Shown here: in pieces, positions 31,665 through 43,900 of the stretch
Layout: the number at the start of each line of letters is the position of its first letter
Numbering within the stretch: position 1 is the stretch's first letter
Source: Isoetes taiwanensis
Lineage: Eukaryota; Streptophyta; Lycopodiopsida; Isoetales; Isoetaceae
Assembly: GCA_021234155.1 (NCBI GenBank)
Contig: JAJEKV010000045.1
Span: 1,047,360-1,111,359, forward strand
DNA length: 64,000 nt
Direction of reading: 5' to 3'
Made by a program: the position numbers and the translations under genes
The notes under the pieces: generated by a model
What the model saw: the letters and a program-made list of their open reading frames with translations, nothing else
Databases searched by the model: none
Told to the model about the DNA's origin: nothing

Positions 31665-32885
31665 TATTTACAAAATCAGACTTATCCTTCATCATTTTCA
31701 AAGCAACAAAAGCATGCTCTTAGAGTACAAGCAACTGGTTATCTGGTGCATGAGGCTATTCTTTATAAGAAGACTACGGAAGGTCTCTTATTGAGGTGTG
31801 TTGCTGGTTTGCAGACTCATGATTTGTTGCAACAGGCACATGATTGTCAAGGGCATTTTGCAGCTAGAACAACAGCTAGGAACATGCTTCATTATATGAT
31901 TATTGGCCAACTCTTTACAAGAATAGTAGAGACTTTGTGACCGAATGTGAAAAATGTTAGAGGGCAGTTAACAGGCCATAATAATATGCCATTCCATCCT
32001 ATTTTTACTGTTGGTCCATTTCATAGGGATTACATTGCGCCTATCAATTCTGCATCTTCCAAAGGTCATAAGTATATATTGGCAGCCACATGCACATTTA
32101 CAAAGTCGGTAGCAATTCCAGCAAAGTATGCTACAAAAATTACTATAGTAAGCTTTCTTTATCATAATTTGAATTCTCGGATTGGTATACCATTCTTTTG
32201 TCTGATCAGGGAACCCATTTCATGGGAAAAGTAGTAGCTCAATTAACAAAAAAAATTGGTGTTCAACATCTGCAAGTTTAGGCTTATTATCCACAGGGAA
32301 ATGGACAAGCTAAGTCTACAAATAAAATTTTGAAGGCCATCTTGCCCAGAACAGTGAAGGATAATAAAAGAAATTGGCATGACGCTTTGATCGGTGCCCT
32401 TATGGAGTTTCAGGTGTACCTACAAGTTGGCTACAGGATTTACACCATTTAAATTGGTTTATAAAGTTCAAGCTGTAATGGCTATTCATTTGGACATTCC
32501 TTTGTGCTCATTTGTGGAGATACCTTATTATGAGAATTAAAGGACATTCCAACTCCAAATCAGGTACATATGGATGATTTGCTCCAATTGCAAAAAATGA
32601 GACAAGAAGCAACTGACTTCAATATTAGGCATCAATAAAAGGTCAAGCTGATCAAAGCCAAGTTACAGGTTGTCAATCCATTTGAGGAAGGGGAATGTGT
32701 TTTGTGCAGAACTACTAAGAAGCATTTATCCAAATTTCAAAGCCTATGGGATGGGAAGGCCCATTTCTGATTGATAAACCAGACGGGGCTTTTTACTTGA
32801 TAACTTTAGAAGAGAAATTGTTGTCCAATCCGAGAAATGGATAGCATCTCATGCCTTATTTTGAAAGGAAAGTGCTATTCTAAGG
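31665..32885 (+). pseudogene. Ty3/gypsy integrase remnant
   Basis: The zinc-binding region reads LHEAILYKKTTEG, AHDCQGHFAARTT and, after a frame change, DYWPTLYKNSRDFVTECEKC. The core follows: NNMPFHPIFTVGPFHRDYI (first Asp kept, but a few residues lost before it), SKGHKYILAATCTFTKS, SDQGTHFMGKVVAQLTK (second Asp) and AYYPQGNGQAKSTNK, where the catalytic Glu is Lys. A C-terminal DNA-binding piece (EEGECVLCRTTKKHLSKF) ends the domain. Several frameshifts and stops are present. The RNase H fragment at 10.4 kb shows the same Glu-to-Lys type of loss. Confidence 0.85.
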
Positions 32886-33309
32886 AATTAAGCTTTGGCA
32901 TAGCTCCAATTACAGGAAATTGGTGCAGAATGTTTGGGTTACAACAAGTAATTTTGCTATAAAACTAATGGCAAGTCAAACAGAGCTCTGGAACTCAAGA
33001 TATCATCTTTTAAAGTTTGCCACGATTACACAGGTTTCTGCTTCGTCATATTTGTGCCAGGCAATTAATTCTCTTTCTAAACATATATGTAAATGTGTCA
33101 TTTGGGGACATATCCCAAGGGCCATAGTAATATATTTTGGGGTCGGTTCTCCACTATGGAGTGGCATATTTTTCCGTTATGACCGAAACTGTTGGGTGAT
33201 GTGATATATAAGACCGTATGCGCGGGTCGTATATGGAGGTAGATACACATATATGTACACATGCAGGCGTGGGGGAGATGTGCATGGGGTATGAGAGTAT
33301 TATCAGAGA
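32886..33309. other. Region between the integrase fragment and the LINE B tail
   Basis: TGTTGGGTGATGTGATATATAAG at about 33,190-33,212 has an LTR-like start and a TATA-like word, perhaps a solo LTR edge. GAGAGTATTATCAGAGAGAG directly precedes the LINE B tail. No gene. Confidence 0.35.
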
Positions 33310-33516
33310 GAGAAATGAAATGAAATAAAATGTTTATTATTCACGCCTGCAGGCCACCAGGTCTATGAGACGTTCAACAAGTACATTCAACATTATAGAA
33401 AATATCATCTAATGCATCCTCAGTCAGTAATGCATTAGCCCCCTCTCCCAAATCTTCCCCCAAATTATGATCAATTTGCTCCCTGATATTTAGAATAATC
33501 TCTTATAAATTTTTCA

Positions 33517-34116
33517 CATTAGCCACAGGCCTGGCGACACACAGTCTATACTGCCGCATGAGGGCGAGGGCCCCACCGCCGCGGTGTCCAAGAAGAGGGA
33601 TCCACAAGCCACCGGCCGGGTCAAAGCTCCTCCAAGAAGCGAAGACCCAAAGGTAGGACCCACGGCGGGCCACTACTTGTCTGTTAGCACTGTGAGGGAC
33701 TGGCTCAGATTCGCTCGAGTGCCCAAGTAGTGGAGCAGCGTTGTCATGATGAGGATCAGATTCAGGCCGTGAGGGCCACCCGTGTTCCTATATATTGTAG
33801 CATTTTTGCTCCTTCAAAAAAGGAGGGTTCAGAGTGTTCTTTTTGTGTCACTACAGAGCGGACATGCCGGTCGCTTTGTTCAGGCGCTCTTTTTGAGCCT
33901 TCATTATACACTTGTTTTTGATCAATGGATTGCCGTGTTCTCCACAAGTGTCTTGTGTGTTTCATTGTGTATTGCCATTCTTTGCTGTTTTATCGAGTTT
34001 TCTTGTTCTTTCCTCATTTAGCAAAAATCCCGCTGTGACAAAGGGATTTGCCCTGCCCGGACTTCCGCGGATCTCCCGCAGTGCGTCCCTCGGCGATCGA
34101 GCCCGGACCCCAAACA
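33517..34116 (+). repeat. 5' LTR of the gypsy element
   Basis: It aligns with 43,911-44,523. It begins CATTAGCC (TGTTAGCC in the 3' copy), contains TATATATTG at about 33,790, and ends CGGACCCCAAACA. The sequence that follows (CCGGGCGCTTTGCGG) does not match a primer site I recognise. Confidence 0.85.
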
Positions 34117-34156
34117 CCGGGCGCTTTGCGGGGCTCACTTAAAGCGTATTGATACC

Positions 34157-35400
34157 ATGTTCAATCCCTTCTTTACTCCCCCGATATTCAACACGGATGG
34201 AGTCAAGGCGCCGTCGCCATGAGCTGCTGGCGCCTCCGTGAATATGTCCACATACACCCCGGTTCGATTGTCTCTTCTCCCCGTTAATGCGAGGCGCAAC
34301 TGTTCCACCCCACCGACAACTTTTCCGCAGGCCTCCCCGTGGAAGGTGGCCATTGTTCCGTTCCCTCGTTTCGCCACATCATCGCGAGGCTGCAACACGA
34401 CCCTTTGAATTTACTCCACGGAATCCCCAACTCAAGATCGGCAGGAACCCACTTGCCAATTTTCTCTGGAACATCGCAAAATGTTTTTCTCTATTGGTAA
34501 TCTTTCTTTAGGAACTTGGTACCACCGCTTCCACCTTTGTCAATTCCCCTACCGCCTGTTCCTTAAATCGTTCCCCCACGCCATTTGTTCATGCCTGTCA
34601 CAACCTTTGTTCCCACTACAATCGCTTTCCTCTCTTTTACTAATCTCACACAACCTATGCCGGCGGTACCTATCAAGAACCAACACCCTCTTGTCTTTTC
34701 TTTTCCACAAATGCAAACACCCATTCATGCTTGTAGACTCCTACACATGCTTTAAAACTCCCATATCCACTCTTTGGAAATGATAAAGGTAAACACATAG
34801 ACCAGAGTGCTCAGGCTCACATGGATGAATTTGAGTCACTTGCAGATCTCAATGGTCACTCCGATCCAAAACTAAAATTCCACATCTTTTCGGCGACCTG
34901 CGTGGAGCACCTTACCTAATGGTGATGGCAAACAAAAGCCACCGGAAACAAGATTGGATACACATGAAGACCTCTTTTCTTTCCCATTACGGCACCCTTG
35001 CGGATGATCAACAACGCTGAGCGACCTCAACACACCAAGCCCAGAACCCGGAGAATCTGCCGAGACTTTGCAGACCATTGCGGATCTTAGTCAACAAGTT
35101 GAAGGAATTTCCAACCCAAAGCCAAATTCTAGTGTGGTTTCTTCAAGGCTTACCCTCTCACATCCGATTTATGACCGAGTATTTGCCCAAGACATTACAA
35201 GAAGCCATTGAATTAGTCAATCACTCTGTTCATGTTTCCTCGCGGTGATCAAGCCACGATACTCCCATTTCCCTCGGCTACACCCACAAGCACCTCATTT
35301 GCCTCCGCAGTTCCCCAAGAAATAACATTTGGTGTACTATTTGCCGATTTTCGGGACATCTGGCGAATGAGTGTAACTTCGTGGATAGCATGATCCATTG
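34157..35400 (+). pseudogene. gag: gag region with CCHC zinc knuckle
   Basis: A leader frame starts at ATG 34,157 (MFNPFFTPPIFNTDG) and is soon broken by stops. From about 34,800 the frame AHMDEFESLADLNGH, then VWFLQGLPSHIRFMTEYLPK and LQEAIELVNHS (about 35,095-35,230), matches the C-terminal half of the retrotransposon Gag domain, which forms the particle and binds RNA. A textbook CCHC knuckle, CTICRFSGHLANEC (C-x2-C-x4-H-x4-C), is at about 35,335-35,376. Several frameshifts and stops separate these pieces. No protease is fused before the knuckle, as expected for gypsy order. Confidence 0.8.
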
Positions 35401-35947
35401 CAAACGGCGCAACATGCGGGAACCACACCAGCGAAGAATGTACAAATCCACGACCAAATAAATATCGACAACGCCTTGTTCACCAAGTCGCGAAGGTACC
35501 CACGCAAACTCAACCCGCGGACACGAGTACCTACCACAACAACAACAACAACCCCGGCAACAACGGCAACCACAGCGTGGACCTCCTCGTCCACTTTTGA
35601 TCCAAGCAAGTCCCAATGTTTCAGCGTGACCAATGGGGTCATCGGTCTGCAGATTGTCCTCAACTTCCTCAAGTTCAAATACAAATTCACGGCACCAATC
35701 AAACCCGCGACGGTCGTCTTACACCTTTCAAGTATGGGAAGCCAAGGGAAGGCAAGGCCCGCCCGATGCTCAAGCGGCCACCACGGCCACCACAACAACA
35801 ACCACGCAGCGACAAACAACTCAAAAACAATTGGATGATCAACTCCAAGAAGAAATTTACCATGCAATCAACACCAGCCTTGAATCCTCCAACCGGATTG
35901 AGGTTCTCCCTCATTCCCCCACGCCATAAGCACCCTGCACCAAGTTT

Positions 35948-36661
35948 TTGCAGCCGATTCGTATCAGTGAGCCATCAACCAAATCTGTTCATTTTGCACC
36001 CAATCTGGATCAACTACTTCCTCATGTTCAACCTAAACTTCGCAAAAGTCTGCTTCAACTCATCGAACGTGCAGAAGGTAAGGCACTCAAGTCTGTCAAT
36101 GCTACCACACGATCGGGAGCCACGACCACGAATGCCACGACATCTGCAACACCACCACTCAACATTGCTGCTGAAGTCGACCTCCTCAACAAGGTAGCGA
36201 CATCTATTGCTGAGCAACAACAACCCACGGATCCACCACAACTACCTGCAATCCCTCCTGAACTTCAACAAGAACTTGCTAAAATCAAAATTCCTCTCAG
36301 CCTTACGACTATCCTACAACTATGTCCAGCACTACGAGCACATTTTACAAAACCTGTATTACCTGTTAATGCAGTCGCCACATCAACACCCACGGTGCAT
36401 GCACACGTGGGCCAAAAGGCTGTTCACCATGTTCAGATCGATGGTGGCAGCGCAGTCAATCTTATTACAGATAATCTCAGACGACAATTGGGCATAAGGG
36501 AGCTCCATACTGCCCCTTATGACATCAAGCTTGCGAATGGCCATATCACGCGACCACAAGGAGTTACACAACCAATACCAGTCAATATTGGAGATCTACA
36601 ATTTACCATGGAATTCGGTGTTTGGAGAGCAGGAGAAGATCCGGAGATTATGAAATGTTAG
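35948..36661 (+). pseudogene. Aspartic protease region of gypsy pol
   Basis: An open frame of 237 codons. The first 130 residues are hydrophilic and Ala/Thr/Pro/Gln-rich (a linker after the knuckle). Then VQIDGGSAVNLITDNL is the active-site loop of a retropepsin (usually D-S/T-G; here D-G-G, which also occurs in some plant lineages), followed by ANGHITRPQGVTQPIPVNIG, the flap side of the enzyme. The expected ILG.P(F/W)L end follows in disturbed frame as LVGRPFLRQA near 36,660. The protease cleaves the Gag-Pol polyprotein. Confidence 0.8.
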
Positions 36662-37329
36662 TAGGGCGACCCTTTTTGAGACAAGCTAAAAGCATTCACT
36701 CTTTGGGCCCGCGGATCAACTTGTTATCACGGATGGCAAGCTCATCGCCCACGATGGATCGACCACGGGCGGATCATTTTCGTAGATCACGCTGAATCAG
36801 GCGGTGACTCACGAACAAGTTTGCAACACCTATCAGTTACAAGCCAAGGGTTTGCCACTCACGGCTTACCAGAATACAATCAACCATGGGAAGACATGGA
36901 TATTGATAAAGGCATATAGCTGGTTGACCCCTATTTGACACCTTGTAACGCGTCACATTGGTTCCACATGAGGAGACCCGGTACCCCAGCTCCTCCTCCT
37001 GTTCAAGAAGACACCACACCAACTCCCTAGTGGCACGCCACTATTTTTCAAAATTGGTCAACATGAACATCTGTCCTACTCACGTGAGCCAGCCCACATC
37101 GCTCGGGATGATCAAGTCATTCCACACATTCAAACTCCTGCAGTAGACATAATTGATATTGGAACAAATCAACCAATCCGATTGCACGCCGACCACGCCA
37201 AAGACTGGGGAGCAAGCCATTGTGCTATTCAAACGTTTCAAGCACATCTTTGCTTGGAGCTACAAAGACCTCCAGAGGTATCAAGAAAGAATTGGGACAA
37301 CTCTCGATTCCCACAAGCGGATGCTAGAC

Positions 37330-37900
37330 CCATCTAGTTAACGTAAAGACGCTTAAACCAAACCACCGTGAAAAGGTTAAAGCCGAAATTGACAAGCTTT
37401 TGACTGGACTTATCTACGAGGTCAAACATTCAGAATGGGTAAGTCCTATTGTTATTGCCCTCAAACATAATGGAAAAATTCGTTTGTGTGGATTATAGAA
37501 AAACTCAATCAAGCCACGGACCGGGATCATTTCCCCTCTCCCCCTTCACGGATCAAGTGTTGAAGATGTAGCAGCCATTTAGATGTACTCCTTCATGGAC
37601 GGCTTCTCCGGGTTATAATCAAATATCCATTCGAGAAGAAGATCAACTAAAGACTACCTTCACTACTCCATGGGGTACCTTTGCTTACAAAGTCGTTCCT
37701 TTTTGGATTGTCAAACTCACCATCCACATTTCAACGCATTATGCTTGCTGTTTTCAAGAGTACATGCAAGTTCATCCCTTTCTCGCAAGTCTTTCAGGAT
37801 GACTTCTCCACTTACACCCACGTTATGGACCATTTGGTAAAACTTGAACTAGTTTTTCAACGCTGTGATGAATCCGAATTAGCCTCAATCCGGAAAAGTG
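37330..37900 (+). pseudogene. Reverse transcriptase of the gypsy element
   Basis: In shifting frames the RT motifs come in order: KVKAEIDKLLTGLIYEVK and WVSPIVIALKHNGKIR (fingers), ATDRDHFPLP-like sequence, MYSFMDGFSGYNQI-like (motif A Asp), FTTPWGTFAYKVVPFGLSN (motif B) and, at about 37,790, VFQDDFSTYTHVMDHL, the catalytic motif C with F-Q-D-D instead of the more usual Y-V/M/A-D-D. LVFQRC follows (motif D). Stops and frameshifts break it at least four times. It makes cDNA from element RNA within the virus-like particle. Confidence 0.85.
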
Positions 37901-38159
37901 CACCTCCTCCGTGTCACCCGGGTGTACTTCTAGGACATGTCGAGTCGACACGGCAATTACAACGGACCCAAATCAAAATCAGCTGTGGTCATCGAGCATA
38001 TCCACTGCGAATATCAAGGACACACGCCTTTCTTGGCAAAGTCAACTTCTATGCCACCTTTATTCCGAATTGGCACCGACCGCCGATCCAATTCACAAAC
38101 CGACGGAAATCCATACACATGGACTTGGACATCCGATGCAAATCAAGCTTTTAAAGAAC

Positions 38160-38591
38160 TCAAAGTCAAGCTCACGAAGCCGGTATAGTGCTAGTACCAC
38201 CTCAATGGGACAAACCATTTCATGTCCATGTTGATGTTTGTGCTTTGCGATTGAGCTGTTCTAGCTCAAGAGTATGCACCAAATCGGGACAAGCCCATCG
38301 ACACGCCGCCAGAAAAACTCAATCCCTGGCGCGCAACTATTCGCCACGGAAGGGAAGCCCTTGGCCTTATCTTTTGTGTACAACGCTTTTCGACACTATC
38401 TTCTTGGTAGTCAAATTCGCTTTTATGTGGATCATCAAGCTCTTCTATATTTAATCAATAAGCCAAACCCCACGGGCCGAATTGCTCGATGGATATTGAT
38501 ATTGCAAGAGTTTGCCCCTTTGACATTATTCACAAGCCGGGACGCCGCTCACACGGTCCCCGACTATCTTTCACACGATACACACGGATGA
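38160..38591 (+). pseudogene. RNase H of the gypsy element
   Basis: VLVPPQWDKPFHVHVD (first Asp) is in one frame. After a frameshift come NYSPRKGSP, equivalent to YSATEGKALAL (the Glu-bearing motif) in the neighbouring frame, then QIRFYVDHQALLYLINK (Asp) and GRIARWILILQEF, LFTSRDAAHTVPDYLS (terminal Asp and His region). The order and spacing are those of the RT-linked RNase H of Ty3/gypsy, which degrades the RNA strand of the hybrid. Confidence 0.8.
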
Positions 38592-38786
38592 TCCTCGGAA
38601 GGAGTTCACGATGCCCTTCCGGATGCTCAATCGCTTCTCGGTCACCGCCACGCCTCATTGGTACCCACGACTATCAACGCTTTCTCCTCACGCCAGGCGC
38701 ACTCCCGTCAAGTGACCCCACGCTCTCCGGAAAGACAACTTCTGCATAAACAACAATTCCTTCGCGGCATTTAGATTATACGATGG

Positions 38787-39583
38787 TTGCTGGCCATCTC
38801 TATAAATGTGGCAAAGACAATGTGCTCCGACGATGTGTTCTTCCTCACGAAGTCCCCCGATCTAGTCAAACAAGCCCACGAAGGACTTGGCGTTGGTCAT
38901 TTCAATGGAGACAACAACACTGAAGGAAACTCCTCCTTGCCGGGTATTCTGCCCACGCTTTTCAAAGATGCTCACAAATACACACGCACGTGTGATGTTT
39001 GTCGAGGCTTGGTAGACCCACGGCCCGTGACGCCTCCGCCGCTCACGCCAATAGCCACGCCTCCCTTTGCCAAATGGGGTATGGATTTTGTTGGTCCCAT
39101 GGACCCACCCGCAATCAACACTAGGGCACGCTACATTCTAGTCTTCACGGACTATGCAACCAAATGGGCTGAAGCGTGTGCTCTACGACAACACGGCTGC
39201 TAGTACATTTAAGGTTCTCTACAAGAACATCATCTTGTGATTTGGATGTCCCTTAGAATTAGTTAGTGATCGTGGAGTTCATTTCATCAATCACACTATT
39301 CTTGAACTCACTAACTATCCGCACATTCATCACGAAAAAAAGCACGCCTTACTATCCCCGTGGTAATGGCTTGGCTGAAAGCACAAACAAGGTGCTTATC
39401 CACATTCTCAAGAAGATTTGTGATCCTACAAGAAAAGACTGGCAAGATAAGTTACCTACGCTTTTATGGGCTTACAATACAACATACAAAGTAGCAATGG
39501 TCAAACACCTTTTCGACTTGTGTATGGCCAAGAGGCTCTTATGCCTTTTGAGTTCATTTTACCCTCACTCAAATTTCAGTTAG
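38787..39583 (+). pseudogene. Integrase of the gypsy element
   Basis: Zinc-binding H-H-C-C: AHEGLGVGHFNG, then YTRTCDVCRG. Catalytic core: FAKWGMDFVGPMDPP (first Asp), RYILVFTDYATKWAEA, SDRGVHFINH (second Asp, about 39,266) and, after a frameshift, YYPRGNGLAESTNKVL (Glu intact, about 39,350), then WQDKLPTLLWAYNTTYK. All three D-D-E residues survive, unlike the integrase fragment at 31.7 kb, but frame breaks make the protein unreadable. It inserts the cDNA into chromosomes. Confidence 0.85.
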
Positions 39584-39658
39584 CAATGTAACATAATCCA
39601 TCGCCAGTTTTGCAAGAACGAGTTTATCAACTGGAACAACCCGGATGAACTTCAAGAG

Positions 39659-39928
39659 ATGCTTTTCTTAGACTTCAACAAGGCAAACAACTACAAAAAC
39701 AATGGCATGACAAACACATCAAAAAACAAAACTTTTCAAATTGGCGACTTAGTTCTTCTTTTACGACTCGAGATATCAACAACATCCTGGCAAACTCAAG
39801 CTCGGATGGTGGGACCATACAAAATTTCCGAGATACCACATCCCGGAGTTTTACAATTACAAGAATTGAATGGCACTCCATTTCCTACATTAGTCAATGG
39901 ATTTCGACTCAAGAAATTTCAAACCTAG
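39659..39928 (+). pseudogene. Integrase C-terminal (GPY-type) tail
   Basis: About 89 codons: FQIGDLVLLLRLE, then ARMVGPYKISEIPHPGVLQL and LVNGFRLKKF, stopping at 39,926. WxGPYxI-type segments are the GPY/F module that follows the integrase core in gypsy elements and aids DNA binding. No chromodomain follows. Pol ends here and about 830 bases of stop-rich sequence precede the next coding block. Confidence 0.75.
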
Positions 39929-40641
39929 CCGCAAAGATCCTTAGCTCAAGAACAAAATTTACAACAAGATACCACTTGTACAAATTTATGAGAAACACTT
40001 TTCTATTATGTACAAAAATTGCCCGAAGGCTACCATTTGTGGGATTTTTCACCCGAGCAGTCCTAAACTAAACAAAAATTGGGAAAACCCCTATCATCTT
40101 TGCTACTCGCCCTTTACTCGGGGCACTCCACCGGAGGATGCGGAAGCCCCCCATTTGCGACCACTCAATTTGAACGATCACCTCCGGGCGATCGAGTTTA
40201 TCTAAAGGTTGACGGCGGTGCCTCCAACCAAGGATCCATAGGGATCCCGCGATTCCACACAGACGCCCACGGATCGACGTCGTCCATCTTGCATGTAATC
40301 CATCAAGGAAGCTCACGGACCGGGCCAAGTATCGAGTTCTCCATCTTCACGAATTTTGGTTCTTCTCGACGAAGACAACTTCCAATTTATAGGCGAATAC
40401 CAACCCTAGCAATTTATTCACGACAGTCACCTCACGAGATATTCCGTAATCATTCCCCACCGATATTTTTTGTACCGCAAAACTTTTCGACTCCTCTTTT
40501 TTTAATATTTCGACAGCCGCCGTAGATTAATACGCCCCGCCATTAAAGTTTTATTCTCCCGCCAGAACTCTCACGATCTTGGTCCAAGGTCGCCTCTTGA
40601 GATTCTCAATCGCCACGATCTTTCGACACACGTGTCTCCAC

Positions 40642-40668
40642 AAAAAAAAAAAAAAAAAAAAAAAAAAA
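40642..40668. repeat. A27 homopolymer in the gypsy interior
   Basis: Twenty-seven A residues after GTGTCTCCAC, followed by CCCTTCCC. No target duplication or poly(A) signal is evident, so replication slippage is as likely as a retroposed insertion. Confidence 0.8.
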
Positions 40669-40762
40669 CCCTTCCCAAACCCTTCGCTTGCCCTCCTCAC
40701 TTTTCACTCATACTCCACTCCGTCCTTCCGACTTTCGTACTCCGGCGACCTCGACCTTCAAG

Positions 40763-43750
40763 ATGGCTTCTACCTCCAAGAACTCAACACTCAACGCGAT
40801 CGCACCAATGGATCCAAATACAACGAAAATATCAAGTTCGTTTCTTCATCCGCACCAGCCCCCACATCCGCATCACCTATAACCTCCCCGTGAGTTGGGA
40901 TTGTTTCATTTTCATAGCAACAGAACTCCCGGGCCCCAACAAGAACAAATTACGACAATTTGTGGCTAACTCGGTGAAGGCGAAGATGGATATGCCTCCC
41001 AAGTCGATGGAAACCCTATACTCCTAAACCCTCAAACCATAGCCTCTGCCTTTTCTCTACCCAATCCGCCTAATGCCTTGTCTTACCTTGACATTGGTAA
41101 ATATGATATTTCCAAATTCTCGCTCTATTCCTTATAATGCTGCACAAACCAAGTCATCCACCTTTCCAAAGCAACATGATGCCTTTACCAAGTTTCTTTG
41201 GAGGAAATTTTGGGTTACTCCATGAAGAATACCTCTATTAACGATGTTTTCTACCATCCGTACTATATCCTCACCAACACCACTTTGAAACAATCAATTG
41301 ACTCAACTCCGTGATCGAGATTTCAACAGAACTTGACAGCACTCGTAAAAATCCTAACTCTTCCTCGGACTGCCCCATGGGAGCCCACTTCCAGGCTTTC
41401 ATTAATCATCAGACCCCACGCGCCATCATGCCCCCTTCTCCACCAAGCCAACATCCTGACCTTATTGATGCTTTGAAAGGTCTTCAACCAAACTCTCCTC
41501 CTTCGGCGACCGCCAATCTCGTCACCAACCTGCATGTAAATATTTCACAACCACCGTCTCCACCTCCTGTAAATTCCAATTCTCTAAAACCTATTCCTTC
41601 TGTTGATAACCAACCACCAGAACAACCACCAGTTAACCTTGTGCAACAATTCCACTTTCAGACTCAACAGCACCAGCAAAAACAACAGCAGCAGCACAAC
41701 AAAACTCCCATTGATCTCACGAGTACTCACAAGGACACTCACAGCAATGACCAAGGATCTATAAACAAGGGTGACAGATCAAAGCCATCCCATCCACCTC
41801 CTCACACCGTGGATACCTACAGTGAAGCTGTCCTCAGCTGCCTTGATGCCCTCCGTGATCATCACCAGAACTTCATAGCAGCCACCAGGGCACGACACGA
41901 GTCCGTGGACCAACTCCAAGCCGAAGTCATCACACTGAAGACTGATTTGGCTGACTGTGAGGCCAGAGAAGAAGCCTTGCACAATCAATTCATGATCCAT
42001 CGAGAAACCCTTCATCAATCCCAGCAAATTGTCAAGGAACTCAAGGAGTCCCTCAAACAAAACGACACCAAGTACACTGATCTTGAGACACGCTACAACA
42101 ATCTGGTCGTCACGAATAATGCTACTCTGACCGAGAACAAAGACACTGCCGTGACACCAACTTGATACTTGAGTCCAAGGTCACGACTTTCGAAACCACC
42201 TTGCAGAATAAGGATGCTCACATCGCATCTCTCCAAGGCAAGTTAGACCAGCTCACGGCAACACACGCTGCAGATGCTCTTGAAATAGCTGCACTCAAAA
42301 CAGACTTGCAAGCCACTCCGACTTCAAGCTCCTCTGATTCCCAACTTCTCCGACAAGTCCGACACCTCACACGCAAAGTCACGGAACTGCAGACCAGTCT
42401 CTCCGAGCAACAAGATATCATTGCAGATTACAAGATACGCTTTCCGATAGCTGAGCAGACAGCAGATGATGCAGAAGAAAAAGCAGAACAAACCTATCAG
42501 CTTGCTTCTGCTATTCCCCTGGACTATCCGAAGCCAGCCAGTTACCATGACTATGTGCAAGCAAGGAAAAACACTTTTCTTTTATTCTGGCTGAGAAACA
42601 AGGGTGATACCACAAGTCCCCCGATCGAAATGATATCGAGCGACAATGGCCCTTCATGTTCTGTCCATGAACGAGGCACACTTTTGTGCTCGTCAATTTT
42701 GATATCCTACGGGTTGCGTAGATCTCGACCATTTCGCCTCAAAGACCATAGCCCCCGGCTTATGTCATGCACGACTTCTACGGCACATGTTACCTCGTGC
42801 TCATCCGATAAACGCGACCGAGAACTTTAAAGGAGATACACAAATGGCGTGTTCTTTTTGACCAAGAAGAACAAGTACCTCCAAGACACAAAATTTCTGC
42901 AAACTGTTACCTCAGAATACATGCCTCTTCTACAGAAAGAAGTGGAGCTATGGCTAGCTGAACTTGGCACGCTCCTTCAGACACTATACAACTCTGAACA
43001 AGAACTTGACCTTGCACAGTTGTTCTTACAACATTATGCTTCCTTGCACAGCCCCGCACACACGGAGCTGAAACGAACGTCCTCCCCGATGAGTGGGACC
43101 CTCAGACTGGACAAACATGTACATTCCGGTGCATGGGAGACGGTTACCAAACAGCTACCGAGAAGATATTATTGGAATTCCAAAAAGATGCGGGGATGAC
43201 CGGCACCAACCCCCAAACAACCGAGTACACTAGCAAGCTTTGGATGCCCTCCCGATCAAGGTCAATTCCCCAAAGATGGAGACAAGAATTCGGACTCTTT
43301 TGAAGTCAAAGAACATGCGATTGGACACCCACTAAGAATTGCAAGCAGACAAACGTTGGGACCCACGCTTCATCCGCAGATTTAAATGGCGTGAGGATGA
43401 AACTTTGGACAACACCAACAACCTGGATATACATGCCCAATGCGTGTTAGGAAGACGCCTGCAATGCAATTTCTGGTCTTGTAACCTTCCTTGCCAAGGC
43501 CAAAACTTCAGCCGATCCATCTCGTATTTCGGCAAGCGAAAGTGCAATCGCGGCAAAGACTCATGACCATACTCCGCAGTATGCACGAAACGCAAGTGCG
43601 GATCCATTTTGCAACCCCAATGCAAATGCCGGAAAGTTCGGGTTGGACCTTGTCTTATACATGGAGATCACAAATCTTCCATCCGAGATCCACGCCATAC
43701 TGGAGAACATGATTTTGAAGGCTTTCTCATAGGAGCAGCCGAATGTTTGG
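40763..43750 (+). pseudogene. Extra 3' ORF of the gypsy element: proline-rich, coiled-coil protein
   Basis: Between integrase and 3' LTR lies a coding-like region in the place where some plant gypsy lineages keep an additional ORF. It starts near ATG 40,763 (MASTSKNSTLNAIAPMD). Broken pieces follow (KLRQFVANSVKAKMDMPPK, LPNPPNALSYLDIGKYDI, VFYHPYYILTN). The long open frame 41,311-42,165 (284 codons) is Pro/Gln-rich and then heptad-rich. After one frameshift 42,162-42,830 (222 codons) continues the coiled coil (LESKVTTFETTLQNKDAHI, DIIADYKIRFPIAEQ). 42,849-43,199 gives FLQTVTSEYMPLLQKEVELW, and a last piece (LVLYMEITNLPSEIHAILEN) lies near 43,650. No signal peptide, hydrophobic fusion segment or transmembrane helix is evident, so an envelope role has no support. 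It may be a structural or captured host coiled-coil protein. Confidence 0.65.
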
Positions 43751-43900
43751 CATCCGGGACTCAAGCAAACGGAAAAGAGACGAACAACACTCGATTGAAT
43801 CTGATGGTGAGCCTCCCTCATCTCTATGTTCAAGATCGGAAAGAGGAACGAGGATTCCCACCCCGAATTCATGCCCCTTTTCTAGCCAATAAGTGTAGTT

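Noticed and set aside
34146-34160. GTATTGATACCATG after the 5' LTR as a primer-binding site
   Set aside because: It resembles the tRNA-Met 3' end itself (sense), not its complement, so it could not prime minus-strand synthesis of this plus-strand element.
35337-35867. 176-codon minus-strand frame with Val/Gly-rich runs
   Set aside because: It is antisense to the gypsy gag/linker, where ACC/ACA-rich codons read backward as Val/Gly.
40763-43750. Envelope gene in the gypsy element
   Set aside because: No signal peptide, furin-like site, fusion peptide or membrane helix could be seen; the sequence is a hydrophilic coiled coil.
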